48,339 bases of DNA from Rhodoferax sp. (GCF_018063565.1 NZ_JAGPBB010000021.1:1-48339), one strand, 5' to 3'; positions 17,191-25,361 are shown, counted from the first letter of the stretch. Notes: generated by a model from the letters alone, not told the origin. Made by a program: numbers and translations.

Positions 17191-19686
17191 CTACTGTCCA
17201 AAAAATATCTTCTGCATCGTGAGCGTTGCGCTCTCCGACTCAAGTATTGCGCTGCATGAAATGCCAGCGGCGTCCGCGATCGCTGTGTTGCTGACTCCGG
17301 TTCGAGTTGCCCTGAGTGTGGCGTTCTCACTAAAAGTGAAGTCATAACTGACATTGCAGGCTCGATGAAACCTGGTGCCCTTGATTTTTGCCGTTGACCC
17401 TGTCAAAGACCCGCTAAGCAAGTCAAACAAATCCAGTTGCGGTACGACCAGAGCTCCACCGGAAGCGGCCCTAAAACTAATGCTTGTGTTGTCATTGAAA
17501 TAGTTTGTCGCAATCATGTCCATACTATCCTGGTGCAAAGACAAATAATTGCCATCAGTCCAGGCATAGATCCCGTCATAAACACCTGTCGCAGCCACTG
17601 GTGGCGACACGGGCGCGCCAAAAGCGATCCTTTGCATGGTGCGTGTGGGGCTCTCGTTGGCAACCATTGCGCTGCACGAAATACCTGCCGCGTTTGCCAT
17701 CGTGGTGTTGCTCACGCTGGTTCTGGTTGCGGTGATTGTGGCATTGGCACCAAAGACAAAGTCATAACTCACGTTGCAAGCCCTGTGAAACATGGTGCCG
17801 CTGATCTTTGCCGTTGTCCCAGTGACGGTCCCAGCAAGAAGATCAAACAGATCGAGCTGTGGAATGGATAAAGTGCCGCCAGTGGTTGCCGTAAAGCTAA
17901 AAGCTCCGTTGTCATTGAAATAGATGGTCGCAATCACCTTCGAGGCATCCTGGTGCAGCGACAAATAGTTGCCATCGGACCACAAGTAGATTCCGTCATA
18001 TAGACCCACTGCAGAACCGGTTGACACGCTCACAGTCGCGCTTGCAACACTGCTCTTGCCGCCGCCATTGACACCTTGCACGGTGTAAGTGGTGTTGCTT
18101 GAGGGCATCACCGTACAGGTGGACGATGTTGTTCCAGCACAGGTGCCACCTGTCCATGTGTAGCTTGCTGCAATCGGGTTGCAATTGGCGGTGAGGGTTG
18201 AACTTGCGCCCGCGTTGATCAGTGCCGGATTGGCGCTCAGCGTACAAACAGGAGCGTTCGATGTATCGCCGTTCACTTCGTCGGCGCCAATGTCGTTGGC
18301 ACCAACGCGCGGCTGCCGGTCGATGTCCTGCGCTACTTGCGCCAGCGTTTCACCTTTGTCTATGGCCGGGCTGCCGGGCAGCAAGTGGCCATCGGTCGTG
18401 ACGCTGATCGCGCCGGTCAGGCTGCGGGCATCCACCATGTTCTGGGCGCGCCACTGCTCCAGCGTGCCACCATCGGCCAGCGTGCTGCCGGGACGATTGT
18501 CTGCAAAGTTGCAGGCACCAAGTGCGTTGTAAAACCAGTTGCTGTCCATGCCTGCACTGCCTTCGAGACCGTACAAGCCCGCAGCAGTGATCTCATTGGC
18601 CCATCGGATGCGCGCGCAGTCGCCACCGTTTTGAATAATCAGGTTGTTGCGGATGATGGGGTTGATATTGGCGGGCCGCCCGGCAGAAGGTTCAAAGTCC
18701 TGCAAGGTGACACCAAAGTAAATGGCGGCGTGCCCGGCCGATGCTGTGTTCACTACGGTGTTGTTCGCCACCACCGCGTCTTTGGCGGCGTACAGGCCAA
18801 TGCCAGCGTAACCGGTGTCGCGCACCACGTTGTTGATCACGGTGCCGCGAATGCTCTCGTAGTAGCGGGGGTTCAGCACGGTGTCAAAGTAGTCCGGACT
18901 GGTGTCAAAGCCTACCATGATGCCACCCAGACCGGTGCGCTCAATACGGTTGCGTTGAACGGTGACATCCTGCGCCCCACCTTTGAAGTACAAACCGGTG
19001 GTGGCAATGTCGTGGATGTAGTTGTCTTCCACCAGCATGCGGCTGCCATTCACGTTGTCGATGCCTTCTGCGTTTTTGTCGTCCAGTGGCGTGCCTTCGG
19101 GGTAAATGCGGCCCGTGTTGTAAATTTCGCAGCGGCGGATGGTGATGCCATCACTCTTGGGCGTGATCTTGATCGCATCGCGCCCGGTGTCGTGAATCTT
19201 GCAGTCTTCCAGAATAATGTTGGACGCTCCCAAGCCCTGCCGGTTGTCCCGCGAGTCCCAGTCGGTCTGCATGAACACACCGTACAAGTTCCCACCCGTT
19301 ATCTCAAGTCTGGAAAGGCTGCTGCCGGAAGCTGAGGGGTCAATCTGCACGCAAACACCGTCTTGCAGCGTAATGGGGCAGGAGATGACCGCCCATTCCC
19401 CTTCAAAAGAACGCAGCGTGAGCGGCACTCGCAGGCGCACCTCGTTCTCGTTGAACACGTTGTTTCCAACTGGCCCTCGCAAGGTGACGGTGTCGCCCGA
19501 TCTCACCAGGCCGCGCGCCGGGTCAAGCAAAAAGCCCAAGCTCTTAAAGGGTGTTGCCACGCTCCCATTGCCCGCAACATCACTACCCAGCGGTGACACA
19601 AACCACTCGGTGGCATGGGCCGAAAAGCAACTCGTGGCAAACAAGGCTGAGGCACAGACTGCGCGCCTGATTTTGAAGCAGTTCAT
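17191..19686 (-). CDS. Secreted parallel beta-helix protein with Ig-like domain and two DGIY repeats
   Basis: An 831-residue secreted protein. Signal peptide 1-25 (cleavage near SAHA-TEW). Residues about 27-470 form a right-handed parallel beta-helix, with many DNxIHDI, RRCEIYNTG and NNxVxDTGYAGIGLY turns and the closing GSPAIDKG...GANDIGADE. Residues about 478-556 form an Ig/PKD-like domain with paired cysteines (SANPALINAGASSTL, TYTVQGVNGGGKS). Residues 561-690 and 701-830 are two copies of one domain, about 69 percent identical by hand count. GAGGAA seven bases before the ATG supports the start. Beta-helix proteins often bind or cut polysaccharide, but no lyase or hydrolase residues are claimed. 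Its relation to the flanking pathway is unclear; it looks inserted. Confidence 0.85.
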   Translation of the reverse strand: MNCFKIRRAVCASALFATSCFSAHATEWFVSPLGSDVAGNGSVATPFKSLGFLLDPARGLVRSGDTVTLRGPVGNNVFNENEVRLRVPLTLRSFEGEWAVISCPITLQDGVCVQIDPSASGSSLSRLEITGGNLYGVFMQTDWDSRDNRQGLGASNIILEDCKIHDTGRDAIKITPKSDGITIRRCEIYNTGRIYPEGTPLDDKNAEGIDNVNGSRMLVEDNYIHDIATTGLYFKGGAQDVTVQRNRIERTGLGGIMVGFDTSPDYFDTVLNPRYYESIRGTVINNVVRDTGYAGIGLYAAKDAVVANNTVVNTASAGHAAIYFGVTLQDFEPSAGRPANINPIIRNNLIIQNGGDCARIRWANEITAAGLYGLEGSAGMDSNWFYNALGACNFADNRPGSTLADGGTLEQWRAQNMVDARSLTGAISVTTDGHLLPGSPAIDKGETLAQVAQDIDRQPRVGANDIGADEVNGDTSNAPVCTLSANPALINAGASSTLTANCNPIAASYTWTGGTCAGTTSSTCTVMPSSNTTYTVQGVNGGGKSSVASATVSVSTGSAVGLYDGIYLWSDGNYLSLHQDASKVIATIYFNDNGAFSFTATTGGTLSIPQLDLFDLLAGTVTGTTAKISGTMFHRACNVSYDFVFGANATITATRTSVSNTTMANAAGISCSAMVANESPTRTMQRIAFGAPVSPPVAATGVYDGIYAWTDGNYLSLHQDSMDMIATNYFNDNTSISFRAASGGALVVPQLDLFDLLSGSLTGSTAKIKGTRFHRACNVSYDFTFSENATLRATRTGVSNTAIADAAGISCSAILESESATLTMQKIFFGQ
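17197..18006 (-). repeat. Tandem 130-codon duplication within the beta-helix gene
   Basis: Copy 1 occupies 18006-17617 and copy 2 occupies 17586-17197, separated by 10 codons. Each is exactly 130 codons and begins GxYDGIYxWxDGNYLSLHQD. Shared blocks include YFNDN, PQLDLFDLL, FHRACNVSYDF and AAGISCSA, with 90 of 130 residues identical by hand count. Each copy has two cysteines (in RACNV and ISCSA) that could form a disulphide. The domain is not one I recognise. Confidence 0.85.
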
Positions 19687-20134
19687 TCAAAATTCCTCAA
19701 TTGAAAATGAATAAGGCGGCAAACGACAGATATCAGGCAGGCATCTCAATCACACGGGAACAAGCATCACACCATGCAGCGCTCTGCGTTCCAGGTCGAT
19801 ACCCTCGATTCGCTGCTTCACCTGCCGAACTTGGCAGATCGACCACACAAAGTCCTGAATTGGCGAGCGATATCCGGTGTGACAGATCTGCCTTGAGCAG
19901 CGTTCATCATCACCAAAAAGAACGAATTGATGCGGATCTTGCCATGGAATGGGATCTGATGCTCACACTGCAAACTTGCTTCTCGAACTCGGCAGATTGA
20001 ATTCAGCGGTGGTCGTCATCAGGATCACAAACCATTCGACCCAATGTCCGCTTCAGTCCCCAATGGACTTGAAGTGGACCTCGGATTCAAGTCAAGTACT
20101 CAAGAGGGTCTGGAATCCAGAAAATGGCTGAATC
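19687..20134. other. Intergenic stretch, no supported gene
   Basis: This 448-base stretch between the beta-helix gene and the transposase remnant looks less GC-rich than its surroundings. It holds only short frames with no recognisable protein, including a 40-codon frame from an ATG at 19774 that lacks a good ribosome site. Its right part runs directly into the IS3-like orfA start, so it may include the left end of a lost element; no terminal inverted repeat could be fixed by eye. Confidence 0.5.
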
Positions 20135-20215
20135 ATGAGCGAAACGAAGAAACGCAAAATTCAGACGCCAGAGTACAAAGCCAAGGTCGTTGGATCTCAG
20201 ATTACAGGCGTTTGA
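20135..20215 (+). pseudogene. Remnant of IS3-family transposase OrfA (N-terminal fragment)
   Basis: The frame starting at the ATG at 20135 reads MSETKKRKIQTPEYKAKVVG and stops after 26 codons. The first 18-20 residues closely follow the start of IS3-family OrfA proteins (pattern M.ETKKRKIYTPEFKAKV). After that the similarity ends and the rest of OrfA and all of OrfB are missing. The fragment runs into the 3' end of the small gene on the other strand. It is evidence of past transposition within the stretch that splits the APE operon. Confidence 0.7.
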
Positions 20216-20465
20216 CGCCTGACACATAGCCGATCAGGACGCCATCAGCATACAACGCGCCTTCGGGGGCGCCAGCCTCGGCGTAGAACTCCAGTTCTCG
20301 CTCCACCATGGCCCGTGGCCGCGGATTTGGAACGGCAGCGAGTCTGCGGGCAATTCTGGTCAGAACCAGGCCGGCGGCCCGCAAAACTGCGGCCATCAGT
20401 AGGCGGGCCCGATATCCCATTTCGGGTGCAACAGGGGCATAACTCCAATACAAGTTCTTTATCAT
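20202..20465 (-). CDS. Hypothetical protein, 87 residues
   Basis: Not recognised. The ATG at 20465 has a strong ribosome site, AAGGAGA, eight bases upstream, which is the main reason to accept it. The product starts MIKNLYWSYAPVAPEMGYRA, has a short moderately hydrophobic segment (LLMAAVLRAAGLVLTRIARRL, basic at its end) and an acidic stretch MVERELEFYAEAGAP. It could be a small membrane-associated protein. Its last codons contain CAGGCGTCAAACGCCTG, a perfect 7-base stem, and overlap the transposase remnant on the other strand, so the C-terminus may have been altered by that element. Confidence 0.6.
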   Translation of the reverse strand: MIKNLYWSYAPVAPEMGYRARLLMAAVLRAAGLVLTRIARRLAAVPNPRPRAMVERELEFYAEAGAPEGALYADGVLIGYVSGVKRL

Positions 20466-20797
20466 GATAATTTCTCCTTGCCCACTGTGCGTTGAGTTGT
20501 CAACTTCGTGGGCGCACTGGGTCTGTGTAGATTTCAGTCATTCGTTTCACGGGAATTCGCCGGGATACAGATGTGCGCTCAGCGGCGTCAGTCGAATCAC
20601 TTAAGCGGACTCGGCTGACGTCGCCCCTGGCGGTGCGACATCGTTGACGCATTTCAGGCTGCGGACAACATGGATGCGTTGTGGGTTGATGGGTGATCCT
20701 GGTTCGCCAGAAATCTGTGAGGAGATCCGACAAACTTGCCCTAATGATAAACAAAATATTATCTTGAGCAAGCAATTGTTGCTCAAGTGCGCCAGCG
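20466..20797. other. Intergenic stretch between two hypothetical genes
   Basis: These 332 bases carry the leader and ribosome site of the 87-residue gene at the left end and a likely terminator of the 189-residue gene at 20750-20786. In between, short frames on the minus strand give no recognisable protein and have no ribosome site. No promoter stands out clearly. Confidence 0.5.
20750..20786 (-). terminator. Probable intrinsic terminator of the 189-residue hypothetical gene
   Basis: Read on the minus strand, an 8-base stem TTGAGCAA / TTGCTCAA (20786-20779 and 20771-20764) with a 7-base loop is followed by GATAATATTTTGTTT. It begins 12 bases after the stop codon of the minus-strand gene ending at 20798. 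The stem is perfect but only moderately GC-rich and the T tract is interrupted, so strength is uncertain. Confidence 0.5.
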
Positions 20798-21367
20798 CTA
20801 CTTCTTTTGTTTCAAAGGCGCAACACTGGCTTGTGTCTTGCGCCACAGTGCGAAAGCCTCGTCAGCCGCCGACGGGGTTTGGGGCGTATTGGGCGGGGAA
20901 CTGCTTGCTGAGCGTGTGCTCGCTGGAGCGGGCGTCAATGCTTCACCGAGTAAGTCAAGCAGGCGAGTGCGCGCACGCTGCGGGTGGCGTCGGTAGTAGG
21001 TGAGGACCAGTCCGACGATAAAGCGTTCGTCATCATCTTGCGGACCTGGACTGTCATTGCCCGTAGCGGGCAGGTGGCCGTCAGGGTCGGCGGGGGTGAG
21101 TTGGGTGGCATGGACCTGATCCATCCAGCCATGGGGTTTTTGGCACAGTTGCTCAAACTGCCGTGCCAGTCGCTCGCCGATCTGCCGTGATCGACTCTTG
21201 ATTTGACTCCAGTAACTCGGCTGAACCTGAACCCGCAGTGCAAACCGGCCTTCCAATCCCCGCAACGTTGCCGCGTCTGGGTGCTTCACCGTGTTGTGGA
21301 CGAACTCATCAAACAGCGCCAAAGCGTTCTGGAAACGTATTTGGGCAAGATCCGGCGTACTGTTCAT
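20798..21367 (-). CDS. Hypothetical protein with a phage-repressor-like helix-turn-helix segment
   Basis: A 189-residue protein without a firm family. Residues about 50-90 (YWSQIKSRSRQIGERLARQ, then LCQKPHGWMDQ) resemble the segment found in XRE-type repressors, where a GExxARxxE helix precedes a P.GWLD motif. This suggests DNA binding but does not prove it. The rest is polar, with a Pro/Ser-rich tail (about 150-175). The ATG at 21367 starts MNSTPDLAQIRFQNALALFDEF. It is followed by the probable terminator at 20750-20786. Confidence 0.6.
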   Translation of the reverse strand: MNSTPDLAQIRFQNALALFDEFVHNTVKHPDAATLRGLEGRFALRVQVQPSYWSQIKSRSRQIGERLARQFEQLCQKPHGWMDQVHATQLTPADPDGHLPATGNDSPGPQDDDERFIVGLVLTYYRRHPQRARTRLLDLLGEALTPAPASTRSASSSPPNTPQTPSAADEAFALWRKTQASVAPLKQKK

Positions 21368-21711
21368 AGCGCTGATGATAAACCGAGCTTATCCAAAGCG
21401 AATGCCGGATCAAGTGTCAGCAACCATCAATGACCTCAGCGCAGCACCACGTGGTAACCAGGGACAGCAGTGCGGTGTGTTTGAGCGGCGTGTTGTGCCT
21501 GGGTGTAAACCCGGCAAGGCAGCAAGGGCATCGACTGATGTGCCGTAATCTCGAGTCCATCGCGGCCTACCCGGTTGCAAGTCTGAACTGTAGAAGGAGT
21601 TGCCATAAATGTCGTGGTGAGGGAAGACCCGCGCAATGCAGATACCCATGACCTATGAACACGATCGCATGGCCCTCAAGCCCAACCCAAACCACAAAGG
21701 TGCACACGAGA
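21368..21711. other. Intergenic stretch upstream of the ABC1 gene
   Basis: This 344-base stretch has no supported gene. The part 21480-21600 contains GTGTAAACCCGGCAAGGCAG and further paired-looking blocks that vaguely recall the folded 5' part of group II introns, but I cannot confirm this by eye and no reverse transcriptase is present. The last 60 bases hold the alternative start (21655) of the ABC1 gene. Confidence 0.4.
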
Positions 21712-23082
21712 ATGCCCATTGACCCACCTGCTTTGATGACCAGACCGCCCGGCGTCAGCTCAATCGTGCCCAGTGGCCGCCTCAGCCGCTTGATGCGCAT
21801 GGGGCAAATGGCCTCTGGTGTGGCGGGAAACATGCTGCTGGCGGGTGCCCGGGAGTTGGCGCAAGGCAAACGCCCCAAAATCAGCGACCTGCTGCTGACC
21901 CCCGCCAACGCCCTCAAGATTACCCAGCAACTGGCACAGATGCGGGGCGCGGCGATGAAGGTCGGGCAACTGATCTCGATGGACGCCGGCGACCTGCTGC
22001 CGCCCGAGATGGCTGCCATTCTGGCGCGCCTGCGCTCGGATGCCCATGCCATGCCACCCCGTCAGGTCCATGCCGTGCTGACGGCCAACTGGGGTGGCAA
22101 ATGGCAGCAGCGGTTCGAGCCCTTTTCGTTCACCCCCATCGCCGCCGCCTCCATTGGCCAGGTGCACCGTGCCAAAACGCTGGATGGGCGCGACCTGGCC
22201 ATCAAGATCCAGTATCCCGGAGTGCGAAAAAGCATCAGCAGCGACGTCAACAACGTGGCTACGCTGTTGCGACTGTCTGGCTTGCTGCCCAGCACACTTG
22301 ACATTGCGCCACTGTTGCTGGAGGCCAAACGCCAACTGCGCCAAGAGGCCGATTACCAGGCCGAGGGCGCTCACTTGCAGCGCTTTGCCGACCTGCTGGC
22401 CGATTCACCCGAGTTTGTGGTGCCGCAGTTACACGTCGACCTGACCACCACGCATGTGTTGGCCATGTCGTTTGTGGGGGGTGTGCCCATTGAGTCGATG
22501 ACCGAGGCGCCGCAGGCCGAGCGCGACCGCATCGTGCGGCTGTTGGTACGCCTGTTGTTCAGGGAGTTGTTTGAGTTTGGCCTGATGCAAACCGACCCCA
22601 ACTTTGCCAACTATCGCTATGACCCGCTCACGGGTCAATTAATCTTGTTGGACTTCGGCGCCACCCGGGCATTTGCCCCCGCCTTTGGCGCGGCCTATCG
22701 CCAACTGATGGTCGCAGCCCTGGCCGGGGACCGCGCGGCCATGAAGCAGGCTGCCATGGAGATTGGCTATTTTGACGAGGACGTCCTGCCCACGCATCAG
22801 ACGGCGGTACTGGACATGATGCAGATGGCGCTGGAGCCACTGCGTCAGGCGGGTGAGTTCAACTTTGGCCACACCGACCTGGTGCAACGCCTGCGCGAAG
22901 CAGGGGTGGCGCTGGGCCTGGAGCGCGACTTCTGGCACATTCCGCCCATTGATACGCTGTTTTTGCATCGCAAGCTGGGCGGCTTGTACCTGTTGGCAGC
23001 CCGCCTCAAAGCGCGTGTCAATGTGTGTCAGTTGACACAACCATTTCTGGCGGCACCGGCGCGCAGCAAGGCCATACCATGA
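21712..23082 (+). CDS. ABC1/UbiB-family atypical kinase
   Basis: A 456-residue member of the ABC1 (AarF/UbiB/ADCK) family, atypical kinase-like ATPases linked to ubiquinone or lipid metabolism. Hallmarks: the KxGQ motif in AAMKVGQLISMD, the Ala-rich loop AAASIGQVHRA in place of a glycine-rich loop, the ATP lysine in LAIKIQYPG, the glutamate in RQEADYQAEG, and DPNFANY..LILLDFGATR as catalytic and metal loops. It lacks the C-terminal membrane helices of UbiB, so it is a soluble paralogue of unknown substrate. The ATG at 21712 has AAAGG upstream; an ATG at 21655 would add 19 residues of low-complexity sequence. The stop overlaps the bicupin start (ATGA). Confidence 0.88.
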   Translation: MPIDPPALMTRPPGVSSIVPSGRLSRLMRMGQMASGVAGNMLLAGARELAQGKRPKISDLLLTPANALKITQQLAQMRGAAMKVGQLISMDAGDLLPPEMAAILARLRSDAHAMPPRQVHAVLTANWGGKWQQRFEPFSFTPIAAASIGQVHRAKTLDGRDLAIKIQYPGVRKSISSDVNNVATLLRLSGLLPSTLDIAPLLLEAKRQLRQEADYQAEGAHLQRFADLLADSPEFVVPQLHVDLTTTHVLAMSFVGGVPIESMTEAPQAERDRIVRLLVRLLFRELFEFGLMQTDPNFANYRYDPLTGQLILLDFGATRAFAPAFGAAYRQLMVAALAGDRAAMKQAAMEIGYFDEDVLPTHQTAVLDMMQMALEPLRQAGEFNFGHTDLVQRLREAGVALGLERDFWHIPPIDTLFLHRKLGGLYLLAARLKARVNVCQLTQPFLAAPARSKAIP

Positions 23083-23798
23083 GTCTGGCGGCGAATACCG
23101 GTCTGAACGCAGACCTCTCCTTGCGTTGTGTCGTAGCCAGCACGGCATTGCCTTGGCAGGCTTCAGCTTGCGCCCAGATTCAGCGCAGACTGCTGGAGGG
23201 TGAGGGTGGTGAAGTCGCGCGGTCTACGTCGCTTGTTCGGTATGCAGCTGGAGCCCGTTTTGATGTGCACCTGCACGAGCTGGGGGAAGAAATCCTTGTG
23301 CTCGAAGGCACCTTGAGCGACGAGGCCGGTCAGTACGGTCCGGGCACTTACCTCAAGAACCCGCCCGACTCGCGTCACGCCCCCTGGTGCGAGGCGGGCT
23401 GCCTGTTGTTTGTGAAGCTAGGCTACCTGGACCCTGCCGACACCGAGTGCTGCGTGGTGGACACCCGTCGCGCGACGTGGTTTCAGGGTTTGGTGGCGGG
23501 GTTGACCGTGTTGCCGCTATCCGAATTTGGCACCCAGCACACGGCCATGGTGCGCTGGGCGCCGGGCACTTTCTTCAATCCGCACCGGCACTACGGCGGT
23601 GAAGAAATATTGGTGCTTGAAGGCGTGTTCTCCGACGAGCACGGCAGCTACCCCGCAGGCAGCTGGCTGCGCAGCCCTCACCTCAGTCAACACCAACCGT
23701 TCAGCCGGGAGGGCTGCGTGATTCTGGTAAAAACCGGGCATCTCCCAGCTGCGCCCCCATTCGTTGACATAGCGCCGGGCGCTGCGATGCCAACCTGA
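23079..23798 (+). CDS. ChrR-like bicupin protein
   Basis: A 239-residue protein made of two ChrR-type cupin domains. Metal-binding patterns are visible twice: HLHELGEEILVLEG with a downstream histidine in DSRHAPW, and HRHYGGEEILVLEGVFSDE followed by SQHQPFS. The N-terminal zinc anti-sigma domain of true ChrR is absent, so it is not expected to sequester a sigma factor. Possible roles are an oxygenase-like or small-molecule-sensing cupin. The ATG at 23079 overlaps the ABC1 stop, so the two are coupled and may act on the same lipid or quinone substrate (inference). Confidence 0.8.
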   Translation: MSLAANTGLNADLSLRCVVASTALPWQASACAQIQRRLLEGEGGEVARSTSLVRYAAGARFDVHLHELGEEILVLEGTLSDEAGQYGPGTYLKNPPDSRHAPWCEAGCLLFVKLGYLDPADTECCVVDTRRATWFQGLVAGLTVLPLSEFGTQHTAMVRWAPGTFFNPHRHYGGEEILVLEGVFSDEHGSYPAGSWLRSPHLSQHQPFSREGCVILVKTGHLPAAPPFVDIAPGAAMPT

Positions 23799-23841
23799 AT
23801 GTGAGCCGCGAAACAAGCACAAAGTTGGCGCCCATGGGTTT

Positions 23842-24564
23842 TCAGCACTGCTTTCTGCACACCAGCATCACATTGGCAAACGGCTTGCCTTCGTTCATCG
23901 CCTCGCTCTGCACGTCAAACCCGATTTCGCCCAGCAGCCGTTTCCAGTCAGCCAGGCTGCGGCAATACAGACGCGGCAAGCGGTGTCCGCGAAAAAAGGT
24001 CACCACATGGTCCACCCAGTTGGACACATGAAACGGCAGTCCCGCGCTGGCGTCGCCAATGCGCGTCAGAAACAGGCCACCTGGGGGCAGGGCGGCGTGA
24101 ATGCGCTGCAGCACACGCTGCTGTTGCTCATGGTCAAAATAATGCAGCGCATCCAGAATGGTGATGACATCGGGCTGGCCAAAGTCGGCCCGGTTCATGT
24201 CACCTTGCTCAATGTGCACCAGCGGGTGCTTCGCACCAAAGGCCAGCGCGGCGCGATCCACATCGTTTTGCATCAGCTCCACGCCACGCAGGCTCAAGGG
24301 TTGCGGTGGCGCCGGCCAATCAGCGGGCCACTGACCTTGCTGGTAAAGCTGGCGCGCTGCCAGCAGCCAGGCAAACAGGCTGCCCTGGCCACAGCCCAGG
24401 TCCAGAAAATGCCCTTGCGCCGGCAAGATGCCGCGCCTGAGCAGCTCGCGAAAAATGCAGTCACCCCCGAGCTTGCCGCGTGCGTAGTGGTAGGCAAAAC
24501 GGCCACTGGACCGAAAGGGCTGACTGGCCTGGTCAAGCAGGGTGGGCATGAAGCGGGTCGTCAT
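23842..24564 (-). CDS. Class I SAM-dependent methyltransferase (ApeB-like)
   Basis: A 240-residue methyltransferase. The SAM motif I is FLDLGCGQGSLFAWLL, motif II-like acidic residue is in RGVELMQND, and DVITILDALHYFD is the post-I segment. The conserved N-terminal FAYHYARGKLGGDCIF is typical of the methyltransferase seen in APE clusters, which methylates the aryl head group. Its start overlaps the deacetylase stop by ATGA, and it is the last gene before the inserted segment. Convergent with the bicupin gene. Confidence 0.85.
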   Translation of the reverse strand: MTTRFMPTLLDQASQPFRSSGRFAYHYARGKLGGDCIFRELLRRGILPAQGHFLDLGCGQGSLFAWLLAARQLYQQGQWPADWPAPPQPLSLRGVELMQNDVDRAALAFGAKHPLVHIEQGDMNRADFGQPDVITILDALHYFDHEQQQRVLQRIHAALPPGGLFLTRIGDASAGLPFHVSNWVDHVVTFFRGHRLPRLYCRSLADWKRLLGEIGFDVQSEAMNEGKPFANVMLVCRKQC

Positions 24565-25361
24565 GTCAAGGCATCCTTCAGGGTCACGGGCTGCAGGCCG
24601 TGCCGGGCCATTGTCTGCAGCAACAGGGGCAGGGTGGCCAGGATCACCGGCTGGTTCTGCGGCGTGCGGGCAGCGTGGCCGTCGTGCATCAGCAAAATGT
24701 CGCCCGCCGCAAGGCGACGGGTCAGGCGCTGTAGCACCACTTGCGCACGTCCTTCGCGGGTGTCATAGGCGCGGCGTGTCCAACTGGCCAGGTTCAGGTC
24801 AAGTTGTGCCAGCACTGGCTCCAGAAACGGGTTGCGCAGTCCGGCGGTGGGTCGAAAAAACAGGGGTGCCTGGCCGGTGATGTCGCTCAGCGTGTTTTGC
24901 GCTGTCGATATGTCGCGCCGCATGCGCGCCGGACCATACAGCGAAAAGGCGTTGGAATGCGCATCGCCATGGTTTTCTATCCGGTGGCCTCGCGCCACGA
25001 TCTCCCGGCATAGCCCCGGGTGTTGCCTGGCGCGCCAGCCGATGCAAAAGAAACTGGCTTTGGCACCGGCACCGTCCAGCAGATCAAGCACACGCGGGGT
25101 CACCTCGGGGTCGGGCCCGTCGTCCAGGGTGAGTGCCACCTGTTGTCGGGCGACCGCTGCGGCGGGCAAACGGCTGATGTTCGGACCGAGCCAGTGCGCA
25201 CGCGGCAGCAATCCTGCCAAGGTCAGTGCGGCATGATTGCTCACCAGTGCCCCCAGGGCCCACGGCCACAGGCCAGGCACGGCCAGCGTGCCCAGAGCCG
25301 CCATCGCATGCACGGCAGCCGAAACTTTCAGCAAGGCAGGGGTGACCGGGCGGCGTGTCAT
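24561..25361 (-). CDS. NodB-type polysaccharide deacetylase, membrane-anchored
   Basis: A carbohydrate esterase 4 / NodB-homology protein of 266 residues. Two hydrophobic segments (about 11-52) probably anchor it in the inner membrane with the catalytic domain outside. Catalytic and metal residues are Asp80-Asp81 in LTLDDGPDPE and His131/His135 in ENHGDAHSN; RPTAG and LLMHDGH follow in the correct order. The ATG at 25361 is chosen because it overlaps the previous stop (ATGA); an upstream in-frame start at 25415 would overlap that gene by 58 bases. Not part of the core APE set: it may de-N-acetylate a glycan or glycolipid linked to the product. Confidence 0.85.
   Translation of the reverse strand: MTRRPVTPALLKVSAAVHAMAALGTLAVPGLWPWALGALVSNHAALTLAGLLPRAHWLGPNISRLPAAAVARQQVALTLDDGPDPEVTPRVLDLLDGAGAKASFFCIGWRARQHPGLCREIVARGHRIENHGDAHSNAFSLYGPARMRRDISTAQNTLSDITGQAPLFFRPTAGLRNPFLEPVLAQLDLNLASWTRRAYDTREGRAQVVLQRLTRRLAAGDILLMHDGHAARTPQNQPVILATLPLLLQTMARHGLQPVTLKDALT

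Noticed and set aside
18337-19335. 332-codon plus-strand frame opposite the beta-helix gene
   Set aside because: No ribosome site or domain; the opposite strand encodes a signal peptide and clear beta-helix repeats.
19774-19896. 40-codon plus-strand frame (MQRSAFQVDTLDSLLHLPNL...)
   Set aside because: Looks protein-like in composition but has no good ribosome site and no known relative; kept only as part of the intergenic description.
20205-20221. CAGGCGT/ACGCCTG hairpin as terminator
   Set aside because: It lies within the last codons of the 87-residue gene and has no T tract after it on either strand.
20601-20846. Minus-strand frame of 81 codons between two hypothetical genes
   Set aside because: Overlaps the 189-residue gene and the terminator hairpin, with no ribosome site.
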